Positions 32,474 through 40,679 of a stretch of DNA of 64,000 bases are shown here, one piece after another (within the stretch, counting starts at the first letter, position 1; each line of letters begins with the position of its first letter). Both the position numbers and the translations under genes were made by a program. This stretch comes from Hadesarchaea archaeon (GTDB lineage Archaea > Hadarchaeota > Hadarchaeia > Hadarchaeales > Hadarchaeaceae). Location: assembly GCA_029259175.1 (NCBI GenBank), contig JAPDJH010000005.1:1-64000 (forward strand), given 5' to 3'. A model generated the notes under the pieces. It had not been told where the DNA came from. It saw only the letters and a program-made list of their open reading frames with translations, and did no database searches.

Positions 32474-32987
32474 TTAAATCCTCCCCGACCCCCTGCGCTT
32501 CTGCGCACCTTGCCGGATACTCCTCACCAGTTTGCCGCTCGAACAGGCAAGAATGCCGGCAACGTCCGTCCACCCTTTCACACTTTGCTGTGCCAAGCCT
32601 CGAACAATTAAAACTTCTGGAGGTGCGAGCCGAACGGCTGTCCCGAAAAATCGGGCCACCTTGCTCCGTTTTATCGCTTCTAGATCTTCATTCGATCTCG
32701 CCATAAGAAATCTGATTCTGAATCCTTCTCTCGCTTCCGCTCGAAAATCTTTCAAATCTCGTCCCGGTCTGTCCACCAATACGAAATCGTGTTTGTAGTC
32801 CGCTGAGCAGCTTTTTGATCGACGCCCAGCTCGGAAAAATCAATACCTCTATCTCGCGCGTTGATCGGGGAAGCCCATAATATCCCACCGCCAGCAAGCC
32901 CAGCGCACAGCGCTTCGCTTCAGCTTCTCTGAGAACCTTCGCCAACCGCTTGACTACCGCTCGGAAAGCCATTCTTCCACGTCCCAC
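32474..32987 (-). pseudogene. Frameshifted nucleotidyltransferase-like gene
   Basis: An upstream piece (start near 32972, MAFRAVVKRLAKVL) encodes ALGLLAVGYYGLPRSTREIE, aligning to the nucleotidyltransferase signature A-V-x-x-x-G-x-P-R-x-T-x-D-I-D but with both acidic positions changed to Glu. It goes out of frame near 32775. The adjacent frame then continues with VDRPGRDLKDFRAEAREGFR, AIKRSKVARFFGTAV and PPEVLIVRGLAQ, the usual C-terminal part. The frameshift plus substituted catalytic residues suggest a decaying gene. If the shift is a sequencing error, a divergent intact protein of about 165 aa would remain. Confidence 0.5.
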
Positions 32988-33158
32988 ATACTTCAGATGG
33001 ACTTTCTACGGCCACGTGTTCGAGCTACAGAAATTCCAACTTCCAAGGCGCTGTCCGACAAATCTGCCACTCAGTTGACCGTAACAGAACCCTTCACATC
33101 GCGCAGGGACTCGGCCAACACGCGCACACTTTCCAGCTCCTTATCCCTTATGGGTAGT

Positions 33159-33659
33159 CTAGACCTCAACATTCATTCCTCTCCGTACTCTGACCGCTTG
33201 TCCCGTCTGGAACGCCACCATTTCTTCCCCCGATAGAAGTGCCTTTCCAACTGCCAGAAGTCTGTCTTCCGGATCTACTACAAGCACCTCCTCGCCCGGT
33301 CTTATGGAGCGGTCGGCATCAATCACATGTTTACAAAAAGCCGTGCGCCCCTGCGAGACGAACTCCGCTGCTCTGGTCTCGATCACCACTCTCCGCTTTG
33401 GAAACTCCAAAACACGGTGGAGCACCTCAGCACCCCCGCGGTTGAGTACAATCATGCCATCGTTTGCCCGAATCGAACAGAGGGGGGAACCTCTAAACCA
33501 CACCTGCCGTATTCTCTCACGGCTTTTTCTTAGCTCCACACCCTCCGCAAACAGGGCCGCTCCTACACCGCGTCCAAAGAGGTAATCGGCCATCGCTCGC
33601 AGCTTCTGCAATTCAGCAGGCCCCGCTAGCTCCGAACTCATCGAAAAACGGTTGTTCAT
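33159..33659 (-). CDS. C2-PUA half of archaeosine tRNA-guanine transglycosylase
   Basis: 166 aa. The N-terminal part (KLRAMADYLFGRGVGAALFA) followed by RERIRQVWFRGSPLCSIRAN matches the C2 domain of archaeosine TGT. The rest is a PUA domain (RVVIETRAAEFVSQGRTAF, SIRPGEEVLVVDPEDRLLAV, EMVAFQTGQAVRVRRG). The catalytic protein at 62080 ends before C2 and PUA, so the two genes together cover one full-length enzyme. It is probably the tRNA-binding subunit, grabbing the acceptor end. It overlaps the start of the Taw2 gene region by 4 nt. Confidence 0.8.
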   Translation of the reverse strand: MNNRFSMSSELAGPAELQKLRAMADYLFGRGVGAALFAEGVELRKSRERIRQVWFRGSPLCSIRANDGMIVLNRGGAEVLHRVLEFPKRRVVIETRAAEFVSQGRTAFCKHVIDADRSIRPGEEVLVVDPEDRLLAVGKALLSGEEMVAFQTGQAVRVRRGMNVEV

Positions 33660-34510
33660 CTCCTCCTAAAGTCTTTATCCGAGGTGTCTGCCGGCCCTAC
33701 CAAAACATCTAGCACTACGTGGTTCACCCCGGGAGAATACCGTTTTACCACCCGCTTTTCCAAAAACTCTATTCTTCTTGTCCCCGCAGCTTCTCTCACG
33801 CGCTTCATCGCACGCTCAAAACCCAACCGGCAGGGGGAAGTCTCGTGATAATGAATTATGCCTCCAGAGGGTCTCAGCGTTTTTAAAGCTAGCGGCAGGT
33901 AGAGATGACCTACATGGAGGATCCCCATCACAACGCGATCAGCAACTCCAACAGGAGCCATTTCACGACAATCACCGTAAATAGGAACAACTACGTGTCC
34001 TACCTTGTTTATCCGAATGTTCTCGCAAAGGTAACGATATGCTACCGGATTCTTCTCGATTGCAAAAACGCGTGAGGGGCGTGCGTGCTTCGCTATCTGG
34101 ATTGCGAACTGACCAATGCCCGCGAACAGGTCCACGACCACCTCTCCATCACGAACGAGCTTCGCGACCCTCTGCCTCTCGTAAGTGTTTCCCTTGGAAA
34201 ACATTACGCGAGCAACGTCTAACTTGTAATAGCAACCGTTTTCTTTATGGAGGGTTTCGGTTTGGTTCTCCCCCGCAACCACCTCTACAACCGGTTTGCG
34301 CGCCCATCCATGGATCGGTCCTCTCCTAACAGCGACTGTTCGTACACCTCCAACATCTAACACTGTCGACGCAATGACGGCAGTCCAGGGTTCAAGCTCT
34401 GGAGGCAGAGAGAGTATGGCCACATGGCCAATGTGTTCAAATCCCCGTGGTACTAGCTCAAGCTTGTCCGGTGGCAGTTTATCGGCCAACACTTTTCTGA
34501 GCCAGCTCAT
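33656..34510 (-). CDS. taw2: Wyosine aminocarboxypropyltransferase Taw2
   Basis: 284 aa. Class I SAM-fold enzyme acting on G37-derived bases of tRNA-Phe. VVDLFAGIGQFAIQIAKHA and AIEKNPVAYRYLCENIRIN are shared with Trm5. The segment DRVVMGILHVGH, lacking the Asn-Leu-Pro of Trm5, and IIHYHET match Taw2, which transfers the 3-amino-3-carboxypropyl group. Trm5 remains an alternative. It overlaps the RCK-DHH gene and the PUA gene by 4 nt each, giving a three-gene operon. Confidence 0.75.
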   Translation of the reverse strand: MSWLRKVLADKLPPDKLELVPRGFEHIGHVAILSLPPELEPWTAVIASTVLDVGGVRTVAVRRGPIHGWARKPVVEVVAGENQTETLHKENGCYYKLDVARVMFSKGNTYERQRVAKLVRDGEVVVDLFAGIGQFAIQIAKHARPSRVFAIEKNPVAYRYLCENIRINKVGHVVVPIYGDCREMAPVGVADRVVMGILHVGHLYLPLALKTLRPSGGIIHYHETSPCRLGFERAMKRVREAAGTRRIEFLEKRVVKRYSPGVNHVVLDVLVGPADTSDKDFRRR

Positions 34511-35967
34511 CTGGCCTTCTTCCTCTTGCGTCTCCGCTGAGGTCTTTTAACACCTGCTGCCGTCAGGACTTTGCGTCTCACAAAACCATCTATGCGGCGT
34601 TTGAGTCCGGCTTTTCCGGGCTTAAACCAGCTGACAGGAATACTCGCTCCCGCCATGTTGGCGTGTCCTCCCGCATACTCTTCTCCAAAGGCTTCTCGCA
34701 ACAGATTTCCCAAATGAATTGAAGCCAGGCTCGTGCGCGCCGACACATAGAGCCTATCTCTTACCACACCATAGGCAACAACAGTGTTCACTCCTTCTTG
34801 ACCCACCAGTGAATCAGCGACCAACGCTATGGCCTCTCTCGTGTCCACTTCACCCAGATTGGCAAACCGGAAGTCTTCATACACTTTGGATGATTTGAGA
34901 GCCCTCATGAAGAGATCCACATGGTCCGGAATGAGAGTCGGAGAAGTAAGCTTAGCGTAAAGAGTTCGGTCCATGCGCGAGTTGAGGTACTGAAACGCCT
35001 CCATATCGAGAGACGTGAACTGGCGAGCCATCATCATGGTGTCAGTAACCAAGCCCAAGAAAAGAGCTGTCGCGAGTATTGGATCTGGCTCGATTCCAGA
35101 GAGTCTGAGAAAAGTCGTCAAAATCGTTGCGGTGGCTGCCACCGGGGCGATCTCAACAAATATACCACGGACCTCGGATAAAGGAACCGCGTGATGGTCT
35201 ATCACTATGGTGGGGGTTTGATCTGGGGGCAAAGCACAGTTGGCGGGTGTTGAGACATCCACAAGAGCGAACCACCGATATCTAGTGGTCAAATCTACCT
35301 CCGCCGCATTCAAAAGATCCACTCCCAGCAAATTGACCAACGCCCGATTCTGAGGATGACCAATCACTCCATCATAAATCAAATCCGCATCTATGTTCCT
35401 CGCCTTTGCGTAGAGCTTGAGTGCCAGTCCGCTTGCTATACTGTCCGGGTCGGGGTTGGTCTGAAGAATTATCGCCAGCCGACCAAGTTTCCAGTTCTCG
35501 CGTAAAACTTTATCCAAGCGGCGCTCGCTGACCCTCAGCTTTATTTTATCAATCGCGCCAAGAGTTGCCGCGGCCAGCAATTGGTTCGCGGAAAACACCT
35601 CGCTGGCACCAAGTTTCTTGAGTTCTGGACCTTCGGCGTCATCCTCTGCTCTTACGATCACCACCGGATTCAACGGAATGGGTCTCGGCTCACTTTTGAT
35701 AGCATTAAGCGCTGCGAGCACTTTTTTGATTTTTTCAAAATCAGTCAGGTTCACAATTATGACCTCTATGCTCTCCATCCTCACCTGCTGAAAGGGAGAA
35801 GAGGACTTCAAATCCAAAATCAAAGTTTCGTCTTCTTTCATGCCCAAGCGTCTGAGAAGCTCCAGCCTCTTGGGGCTCTCATCCATTACGACCGTATGGA
35901 CCTTGCGTTTCCTGAACTCATCCAGAATAGCAAACCCTAAGTCATCACACCCTATGAGCAGATACAT
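34507..35967 (-). CDS. RCK-N domain fused to DHH phosphoesterase
   Basis: 486 aa. Residues 1-140 form a Rossmann RCK/TrkA-N-like domain (MYLLIGCDDLGFAILDEF). Residues 160-470 form a DHH-DHHA1 phosphoesterase: NPDPDSIASGLAL, VDVSTPAN, VIDHHAVP, GLVTDTMMM, and C-terminal GGHANMAGASIPV. A highly basic tail (PQRRRKRKKAR) ends it. Such archaeal proteins are proposed to hydrolyse cyclic or oligonucleotides; the RCK domain suggests ligand control. No biochemical function can be assigned from sequence. Confidence 0.88.
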   Translation of the reverse strand: MYLLIGCDDLGFAILDEFRKRKVHTVVMDESPKRLELLRRLGMKEDETLILDLKSSSPFQQVRMESIEVIIVNLTDFEKIKKVLAALNAIKSEPRPIPLNPVVIVRAEDDAEGPELKKLGASEVFSANQLLAAATLGAIDKIKLRVSERRLDKVLRENWKLGRLAIILQTNPDPDSIASGLALKLYAKARNIDADLIYDGVIGHPQNRALVNLLGVDLLNAAEVDLTTRYRWFALVDVSTPANCALPPDQTPTIVIDHHAVPLSEVRGIFVEIAPVAATATILTTFLRLSGIEPDPILATALFLGLVTDTMMMARQFTSLDMEAFQYLNSRMDRTLYAKLTSPTLIPDHVDLFMRALKSSKVYEDFRFANLGEVDTREAIALVADSLVGQEGVNTVVAYGVVRDRLYVSARTSLASIHLGNLLREAFGEEYAGGHANMAGASIPVSWFKPGKAGLKRRIDGFVRRKVLTAAGVKRPQRRRKRKKAR

Positions 35968-36013
35968 TCTCTCCGGATATTATGGGCAAGCGATACCTTT
36001 AAAAGGCCTCTAC

Positions 36014-36041
36014 CTATAAAAACTCAGCCAGATTGGGAGGG
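36014..36041 (+). promoter_or_regulatory. Promoter and RBS of the TFS-like gene
   Basis: CTATAAAAA (36014-36022) is a good TATA box 25-33 nt before the ATG at 36047. GGGAGGG (36035-36041) is a strong ribosome-binding site 5 nt before it. Confidence 0.6.
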
Positions 36042-36046
36042 ATTCA

Positions 36047-36304
36047 ATGGAGTTCTGTCCCAAATGCGGAGGAATGATGTTGCCTCAAAAAGTCGGAAAA
36101 AATAAAGTTTTAGTGTGCCAGCGATGTGGCCGGAAGATGAAACCAAAAACGCGTTCGGGATACAGATTCCGGGAAAAAGGGAAGGAAAAAGTGGAAGTGG
36201 GAGTAATAGAGGAAAAGAAGAAAAAGAAGACCAAACCCATCCAGCAGGAATTCGAACTAGAACCCGTAGAGTACTACGAAGAGTTTTTTGAAGAGTCCGG
36301 TTAA
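36047..36304 (+). CDS. TFS/Rpb9-like N-terminal zinc-ribbon protein
   Basis: 85 aa. The N-terminal zinc ribbon MEFCPKCGGMMLPQKVGKNK, then VLVCQRCGRKM, matches transcription factor S/Rpb9. The normal C-terminal second zinc ribbon with its acidic RNA-cleavage hairpin is missing; instead a basic linker (KKKKKTKP) leads to an acidic tail (ELEPVEYYEEFFEESG). It is therefore a single-ribbon variant that could bind RNA polymerase but not stimulate cleavage, or a truncated TFS. Convergent with MTAP, overlapping by 4 nt. Confidence 0.72.
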   Translation: MEFCPKCGGMMLPQKVGKNKVLVCQRCGRKMKPKTRSGYRFREKGKEKVEVGVIEEKKKKKTKPIQQEFELEPVEYYEEFFEESG

Positions 36305-37098
36305 GCTCTCATTCGACCCTGTTCTGCAGCTTCTGCGCAGCGGCACGAGCGTTTCGAAGGGATGTGCTTAATGCTTTCCAGAATCAACCGCTGAGTTTTG
36401 TGTATGTTTTTCTTCATCAACGCCAAGACCTCGGCATGCGAGACCGGCTTTTTCACCAATCCAGCACCATAGTTTGTTACTATTCCGATGGCGGCATAAC
36501 ATATGCCTAGTTCTCGAGCAAGCACGCACTCGGGAATATTGGTCATTCCAACCAAATCAGCGCCTAGGATCTGAAGTGCTTTAATCTCCGCTGGGGTTTC
36601 AAACCGAGGCCCCTCCATACACGCATAAGTGGCTCTGGGATGCACTTTTATTCCCAATCTCCGGGCGGTCTTCTGCAGGACTGCGCGTAGCTCGGGACAG
36701 TAGGGTTCCGTCATGTCAACATGGACGACCCCCGCTTTGCCCCCCTCATAAAACGTCTGAGAACGCGATTTCGTGAAATCAATGAATTGGGTAAGCAATG
36801 CGAGTTCTCCGGGCTTCATTCTTTTGTTCACAGTTCCAGACGCCGTAGTGGCGAGTATGCGCGAAACCCCTAACTTCTTAAGAGCCCAGATATTCGCTCT
36901 ATAGTTTATACGGTGCGGGGGGACTGTGTGCCCTTTCCCATGTCGAGGAAGGAAAGCAACAACGCGATCGTGAACCCGCGCAAGAGCAATCTGGGATACA
37001 CGACCATACGGTGTTGAAATGGACACTTCCTTTAGTTTTTTTACGCTCTCCAGCGAGTAAACTCCAGACCCTCCAATCACCGCGATTTCGGGTCGCAT
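36301..37098 (-). CDS. mtnP: 5'-methylthioadenosine phosphorylase
   Basis: 265 aa. Cleaves methylthioadenosine to adenine and methylthioribose 1-phosphate in SAM and polyamine salvage; agmatinase at 44.1 kb lies in the polyamine pathway. AVIGGSGVYSL, LPRHGKGHTVPPHRINYRAN, MEGPRFETPAEI and GMTNIPECVLARELGICYAA are the PNP/MTAP family-2 signatures. The C-terminal tail has RSCRCAE, resembling the CxC disulfide of thermophilic homologs. The frame fits the family length. Confidence 0.93.
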   Translation of the reverse strand: MRPEIAVIGGSGVYSLESVKKLKEVSISTPYGRVSQIALARVHDRVVAFLPRHGKGHTVPPHRINYRANIWALKKLGVSRILATTASGTVNKRMKPGELALLTQFIDFTKSRSQTFYEGGKAGVVHVDMTEPYCPELRAVLQKTARRLGIKVHPRATYACMEGPRFETPAEIKALQILGADLVGMTNIPECVLARELGICYAAIGIVTNYGAGLVKKPVSHAEVLALMKKNIHKTQRLILESIKHIPSKRSCRCAEAAEQGRMRA

Positions 37099-37143
37099 CT
37101 AAACTTTCTTAAAGGAGTTGGTTAAAAGTGTTCCGACAAAAAA

Positions 37144-37950
37144 CTATCTGCCAAACCTGCGCTCCCGTGCTTGATAATTTCGAATCGCTCTCAAAAACTC
37201 GAGTTTGGTAAACTCGGGCCAATTGGCTTCGCAGAAATAGAACTCGGAATACGCGGACTGCCACAACAGAAAGCCGCTTAATCGCTCTTCTCCACTCGTT
37301 CGGATTATGAGATCTGGATCCGGAAGGCCCGCTGTGTAAAGATTCTGCTCAATCAATTTTTCATTCACTTGATCTGGCTTGAGCTCTCCTCGCTCGATTC
37401 GCTCACAAATCTTTCTCACAGCATGGGCCAGCTCCGCACGCCCGCCGTAACCAATAGCGATGTTGAGAGTATGTCCATCGTAACCGCTTGTTGCTTTTTG
37501 TGCAATTTCTACCGCTTCGCGCACATCGCTGGGGAGCTTGTTCAAATCCCCTATGACCCGAATACGAACCTTGTATTTGTGAACCCGCTCGTCCGCTGCC
37601 GCCTGTTTAAATCTTTCTGCGAAAAGCTTCATCAACGCGCTCACCTCCTCGGGAGACCTCCGAAAGTTCTCTGTTGAAAACGCATATACTGTAACGTGCT
37701 TTATGCCCAGTTCCTGACACCACTCGAGTACCTCTTCGAGCTTGTTGGCTCCTCTCACGTGCCCTGCCACGGGGGGGAGTCCCTGTTTAGAAGCGAATCG
37801 TCTGTTCCCATCTAAAATGATTCCCACGTGTTTTGGTACGCGACCGTGTGCTTTAATTTCTGCTAACAATTGACGCTCATAAGCTCTTGTTATGATACGC
37901 CGCAACCGGGGAATTCCTAGCAACCGGGCTAGGGGGATCTGTTCTATCAT
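37144..37950 (-). CDS. uppS: cis-prenyltransferase (undecaprenyl-diphosphate synthase family)
   Basis: 268 aa. Builds the long polyprenyl diphosphate that becomes the dolichol-type glycan carrier. HVGIILDGNRRFASKQG holds the catalytic Asp, HVTVYAFSTENFRR the second motif, and DLIIRTSGEERLSGFLLWQS and YSEFYF the diphosphate-binding end. It is likely to serve the glycosylation cluster at 13.8-21.2 kb. Confidence 0.95.
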   Translation of the reverse strand: MIEQIPLARLLGIPRLRRIITRAYERQLLAEIKAHGRVPKHVGIILDGNRRFASKQGLPPVAGHVRGANKLEEVLEWCQELGIKHVTVYAFSTENFRRSPEEVSALMKLFAERFKQAAADERVHKYKVRIRVIGDLNKLPSDVREAVEIAQKATSGYDGHTLNIAIGYGGRAELAHAVRKICERIERGELKPDQVNEKLIEQNLYTAGLPDPDLIIRTSGEERLSGFLLWQSAYSEFYFCEANWPEFTKLEFLRAIRNYQARERRFGR

Positions 37951-37999
37951 CTCACTACTTCTTATGCATCTTGTAAGAAAAAAATTTATTCTTTGGACA

Positions 38000-40657
38000 T
38001 TACAGATATCTCTCGCGATCGGGTTTCGAACGCAACGCCGCCTGTGCTGCGGCCAACCGAGCCACGGGAATACGGAATGGAGAACACGACACGTAATTCA
38101 AGCCTATCTCGTGGCAAAACTCTATAGATTCGGGATCTCCCCCGTGTTCTCCACATATCCCGATTTCCAGATCCGGCCGGCGTTTTCTCCCCAGCTCCAC
38201 AGCGATACGCATCAGCTTCCCTACCCCCACCCGATCCAACACCTGGAAGGGATCATTGGACAAAATCCGCTTCTCCACGTACTGGAACAAGAAGCTGCGC
38301 TCAGCGTCATCACGAGAAAAAGCAAAAGTCATTTGAGTGAGGTCATTCGTGCCGAAAGAGAAGAACTCAGCGTGCTCAGCGATCTCGTCTGCGGTAAGGG
38401 CTGCGCGCGGAACTTCTATCATCGTGCCAAACTTGTACTCGACCTTCACCCCGTACTGTTCCATCACCTCGCGCGCAACACGTTCCAACTGCTCTCTCAC
38501 TACTTTCAGTTCGTTCACATGGGAAACGAGCGGAATCATGATTTCTGGCCGAGGATTCTTGCCCTCCCGCCTTAGTTCACATGCAGCTTCCATGATTGCC
38601 CTAACTTGCATCTCGTTTATTTCTGGTCTCGTTATACCAAGTCGGCACCCGCGCAACCCCATCATCGGGTTCGCTTCCCGCATCTCCTCCACCCGCTTGA
38701 GCAGCTCTTCTACCTCCTTTAGCTTCTCTTTGTCACCGCTGAGTTTTCTTGTGAGCACTTCTTCAAGCAGCTTCTCGTATCGTGGTAAGAACTCGTGCAA
38801 TGGTGGATCCAGCAAACGTATCACGACCGGCAGACCATCCATTATCCGCAGGATTTCCTTAAAGTCGGATTTCTGGAACTGTTGAAGAGTTTTCAGCAGT
38901 TCTCTTCTTTTCTCTGGCGACTCTTCTAGAATCACCTCGCGGAATATGGGCAATCTCTCCGGCTCGAAAAACATGTGCTCCGTACGGCAGAGCCCTATCC
39001 CCTGAGCCCCGAGTTCTCTGGCCTTCTGGGCGTCGCGCGGATAGTCGGCATTGGCCCAGTTCTCCAACCGCTTCACTTCGTCGCACCACTGCAGAAGAGT
39101 CAACAGTTCCTTGGAAAACCCGGGCTCGATGAGTGGGGCTTCGCCTAAAATCACGTCTCCAGTCGTTCCATTGATGGTTATCAGGTCCCCTTCCTTGATT
39201 ACCATATCACCGACGCGTATCTCTTTCTTCTCCAAATCGATGTCTAGCGCCTCACATCCAACGACAGCTGGTTTTCCGAGCCCTCGTGTCACAACAGCTG
39301 CATGACTTGTCATCCCCCCTCGCGACGTAAGCACACCCTGCGATGCTATGATTCCGCCCACGTCGTCGGGATTCGTCTCCGGGCGAACCAAAATGACCTT
39401 CTCCCCCTGCTCTCCCAATTCCTTGGCCCGCTCCGAATCAAACACAACTTTACCTACGGCTGCACCTGGACTCGCGTTGAGGCCTTTTGCAATAATCTTC
39501 ACTCTGGCTTTGGGGTCTACTTGTTTGTGTAGTAACTGGATCAGTTGGGCCGGTTCAATCCGAAGAATGGCCTCTTCACGCGTTATCAGACCTTCGGTCG
39601 CCATGTCAACGGCTATCTTCACGGCCGCTTGAGCTGTGCGCTTTCCGGTCCGTGTCTGCAACATGTAGAGCTTTCCACGTTCGACTGTAAACTCCATGTC
39701 CTGCATGTCACGATAGTATTGCTCCAGCTTATCGGAGATCTCGACCAGTTGGCTGTAAATCTCTGGCCAGCGTTGCTGGAGTTCGGAAATCTTTAGAGGA
39801 GTGCGTATGCCTGCCACAACATCTTCGCCTTGGGCATTAAACAAAAACTCTCCATACAATCCCTTTTCGCCAGTGGCGGGGTTCCGGGTGAACGCAACAC
39901 CCGTGCCCGAGTCCTCACCCATGTTTCCGAAAACCATGGTCACGATGTTCACAGCGGTGCCCAAATCGTGCGGGATTTTGTAGAAGTTTCTGTATTCTAT
40001 GGCCCGCTTATTGTTCCACGATTTGAAAACCGCTGCTATCGCCAACTCCAATTGTTTCCAAGGATCTGTCGGGAACTCTTGGCCCGTCTCTTTCGCGACC
40101 AGTTTCTTGAACTCCTTTACGATTCCCTCCAAATCCTTAGCAGAGAGATCCGTGTCTTTTTCCGCGCCTACTTTTTTCTTCCAGCTTTCAAAAATCTCGT
40201 CGAATTTTTCGCCCGGAATACCGAGCACGACTTTTCCGAACATATGGATAAAACGACGATACGAATCATATGCAAAACGTTCATTTTTGGTTTGCTTAAT
40301 AAGGCCCTGAACCGTTTCGTCGTTCAGGCCCAAGTTGAGGATAGTATCCATCATGCCTGGCATAGAAAGCATTGCCCCGGAACGAACCGAAACCAGCAAA
40401 GGGTTTGTAGGATCTCCGAACTTTTTACCAGTCAAGTCTTCCAATTTCTTCATTGCCTGCTTCACTTCGTCCATCAGTCCCTCCGGTAGCTGTTCGCCGA
40501 GTTCATAGTATTTTCGGCACACCTCAGTGGTTATGACAAAGCCCGGCGGTACCGGGATGCCCAGTTGCGTCATTGCACAGAGACCAGCACCCTTTCCTCC
40601 TAACAAACGCTTATTGGAAGGATCGCCCTCGTCATAGAAATACAGGTTTTTACTCAT
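38000..40657 (-). CDS. ppdK: Pyruvate, phosphate dikinase
   Basis: 885 aa from the ATG at 40657 (an upstream in-frame ATG at 40675 is possible). Interconverts pyruvate, ATP and phosphate with PEP, AMP and PPi. The N-terminal ATP-grasp has GGKGAGLCAMTQLGIPVPPG; the swivelling domain carries the catalytic His in GGMTSHAAVVTRG; the C-terminal TIM barrel has GIGLCRTEHMF, FGTNDLTQMTFAFSRDDA and the catalytic Cys in GICGEHGGDP. Full length. With FBP aldolase/phosphatase it indicates gluconeogenesis, and its PPi can feed the membrane pyrophosphatase at 54.7 kb. Confidence 0.97.
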   Translation of the reverse strand: MSKNLYFYDEGDPSNKRLLGGKGAGLCAMTQLGIPVPPGFVITTEVCRKYYELGEQLPEGLMDEVKQAMKKLEDLTGKKFGDPTNPLLVSVRSGAMLSMPGMMDTILNLGLNDETVQGLIKQTKNERFAYDSYRRFIHMFGKVVLGIPGEKFDEIFESWKKKVGAEKDTDLSAKDLEGIVKEFKKLVAKETGQEFPTDPWKQLELAIAAVFKSWNNKRAIEYRNFYKIPHDLGTAVNIVTMVFGNMGEDSGTGVAFTRNPATGEKGLYGEFLFNAQGEDVVAGIRTPLKISELQQRWPEIYSQLVEISDKLEQYYRDMQDMEFTVERGKLYMLQTRTGKRTAQAAVKIAVDMATEGLITREEAILRIEPAQLIQLLHKQVDPKARVKIIAKGLNASPGAAVGKVVFDSERAKELGEQGEKVILVRPETNPDDVGGIIASQGVLTSRGGMTSHAAVVTRGLGKPAVVGCEALDIDLEKKEIRVGDMVIKEGDLITINGTTGDVILGEAPLIEPGFSKELLTLLQWCDEVKRLENWANADYPRDAQKARELGAQGIGLCRTEHMFFEPERLPIFREVILEESPEKRRELLKTLQQFQKSDFKEILRIMDGLPVVIRLLDPPLHEFLPRYEKLLEEVLTRKLSGDKEKLKEVEELLKRVEEMREANPMMGLRGCRLGITRPEINEMQVRAIMEAACELRREGKNPRPEIMIPLVSHVNELKVVREQLERVAREVMEQYGVKVEYKFGTMIEVPRAALTADEIAEHAEFFSFGTNDLTQMTFAFSRDDAERSFLFQYVEKRILSNDPFQVLDRVGVGKLMRIAVELGRKRRPDLEIGICGEHGGDPESIEFCHEIGLNYVSCSPFRIPVARLAAAQAALRSKPDRERYL

Positions 40658-40679
40658 GTTCTCTCTACTCACCAAGTTG

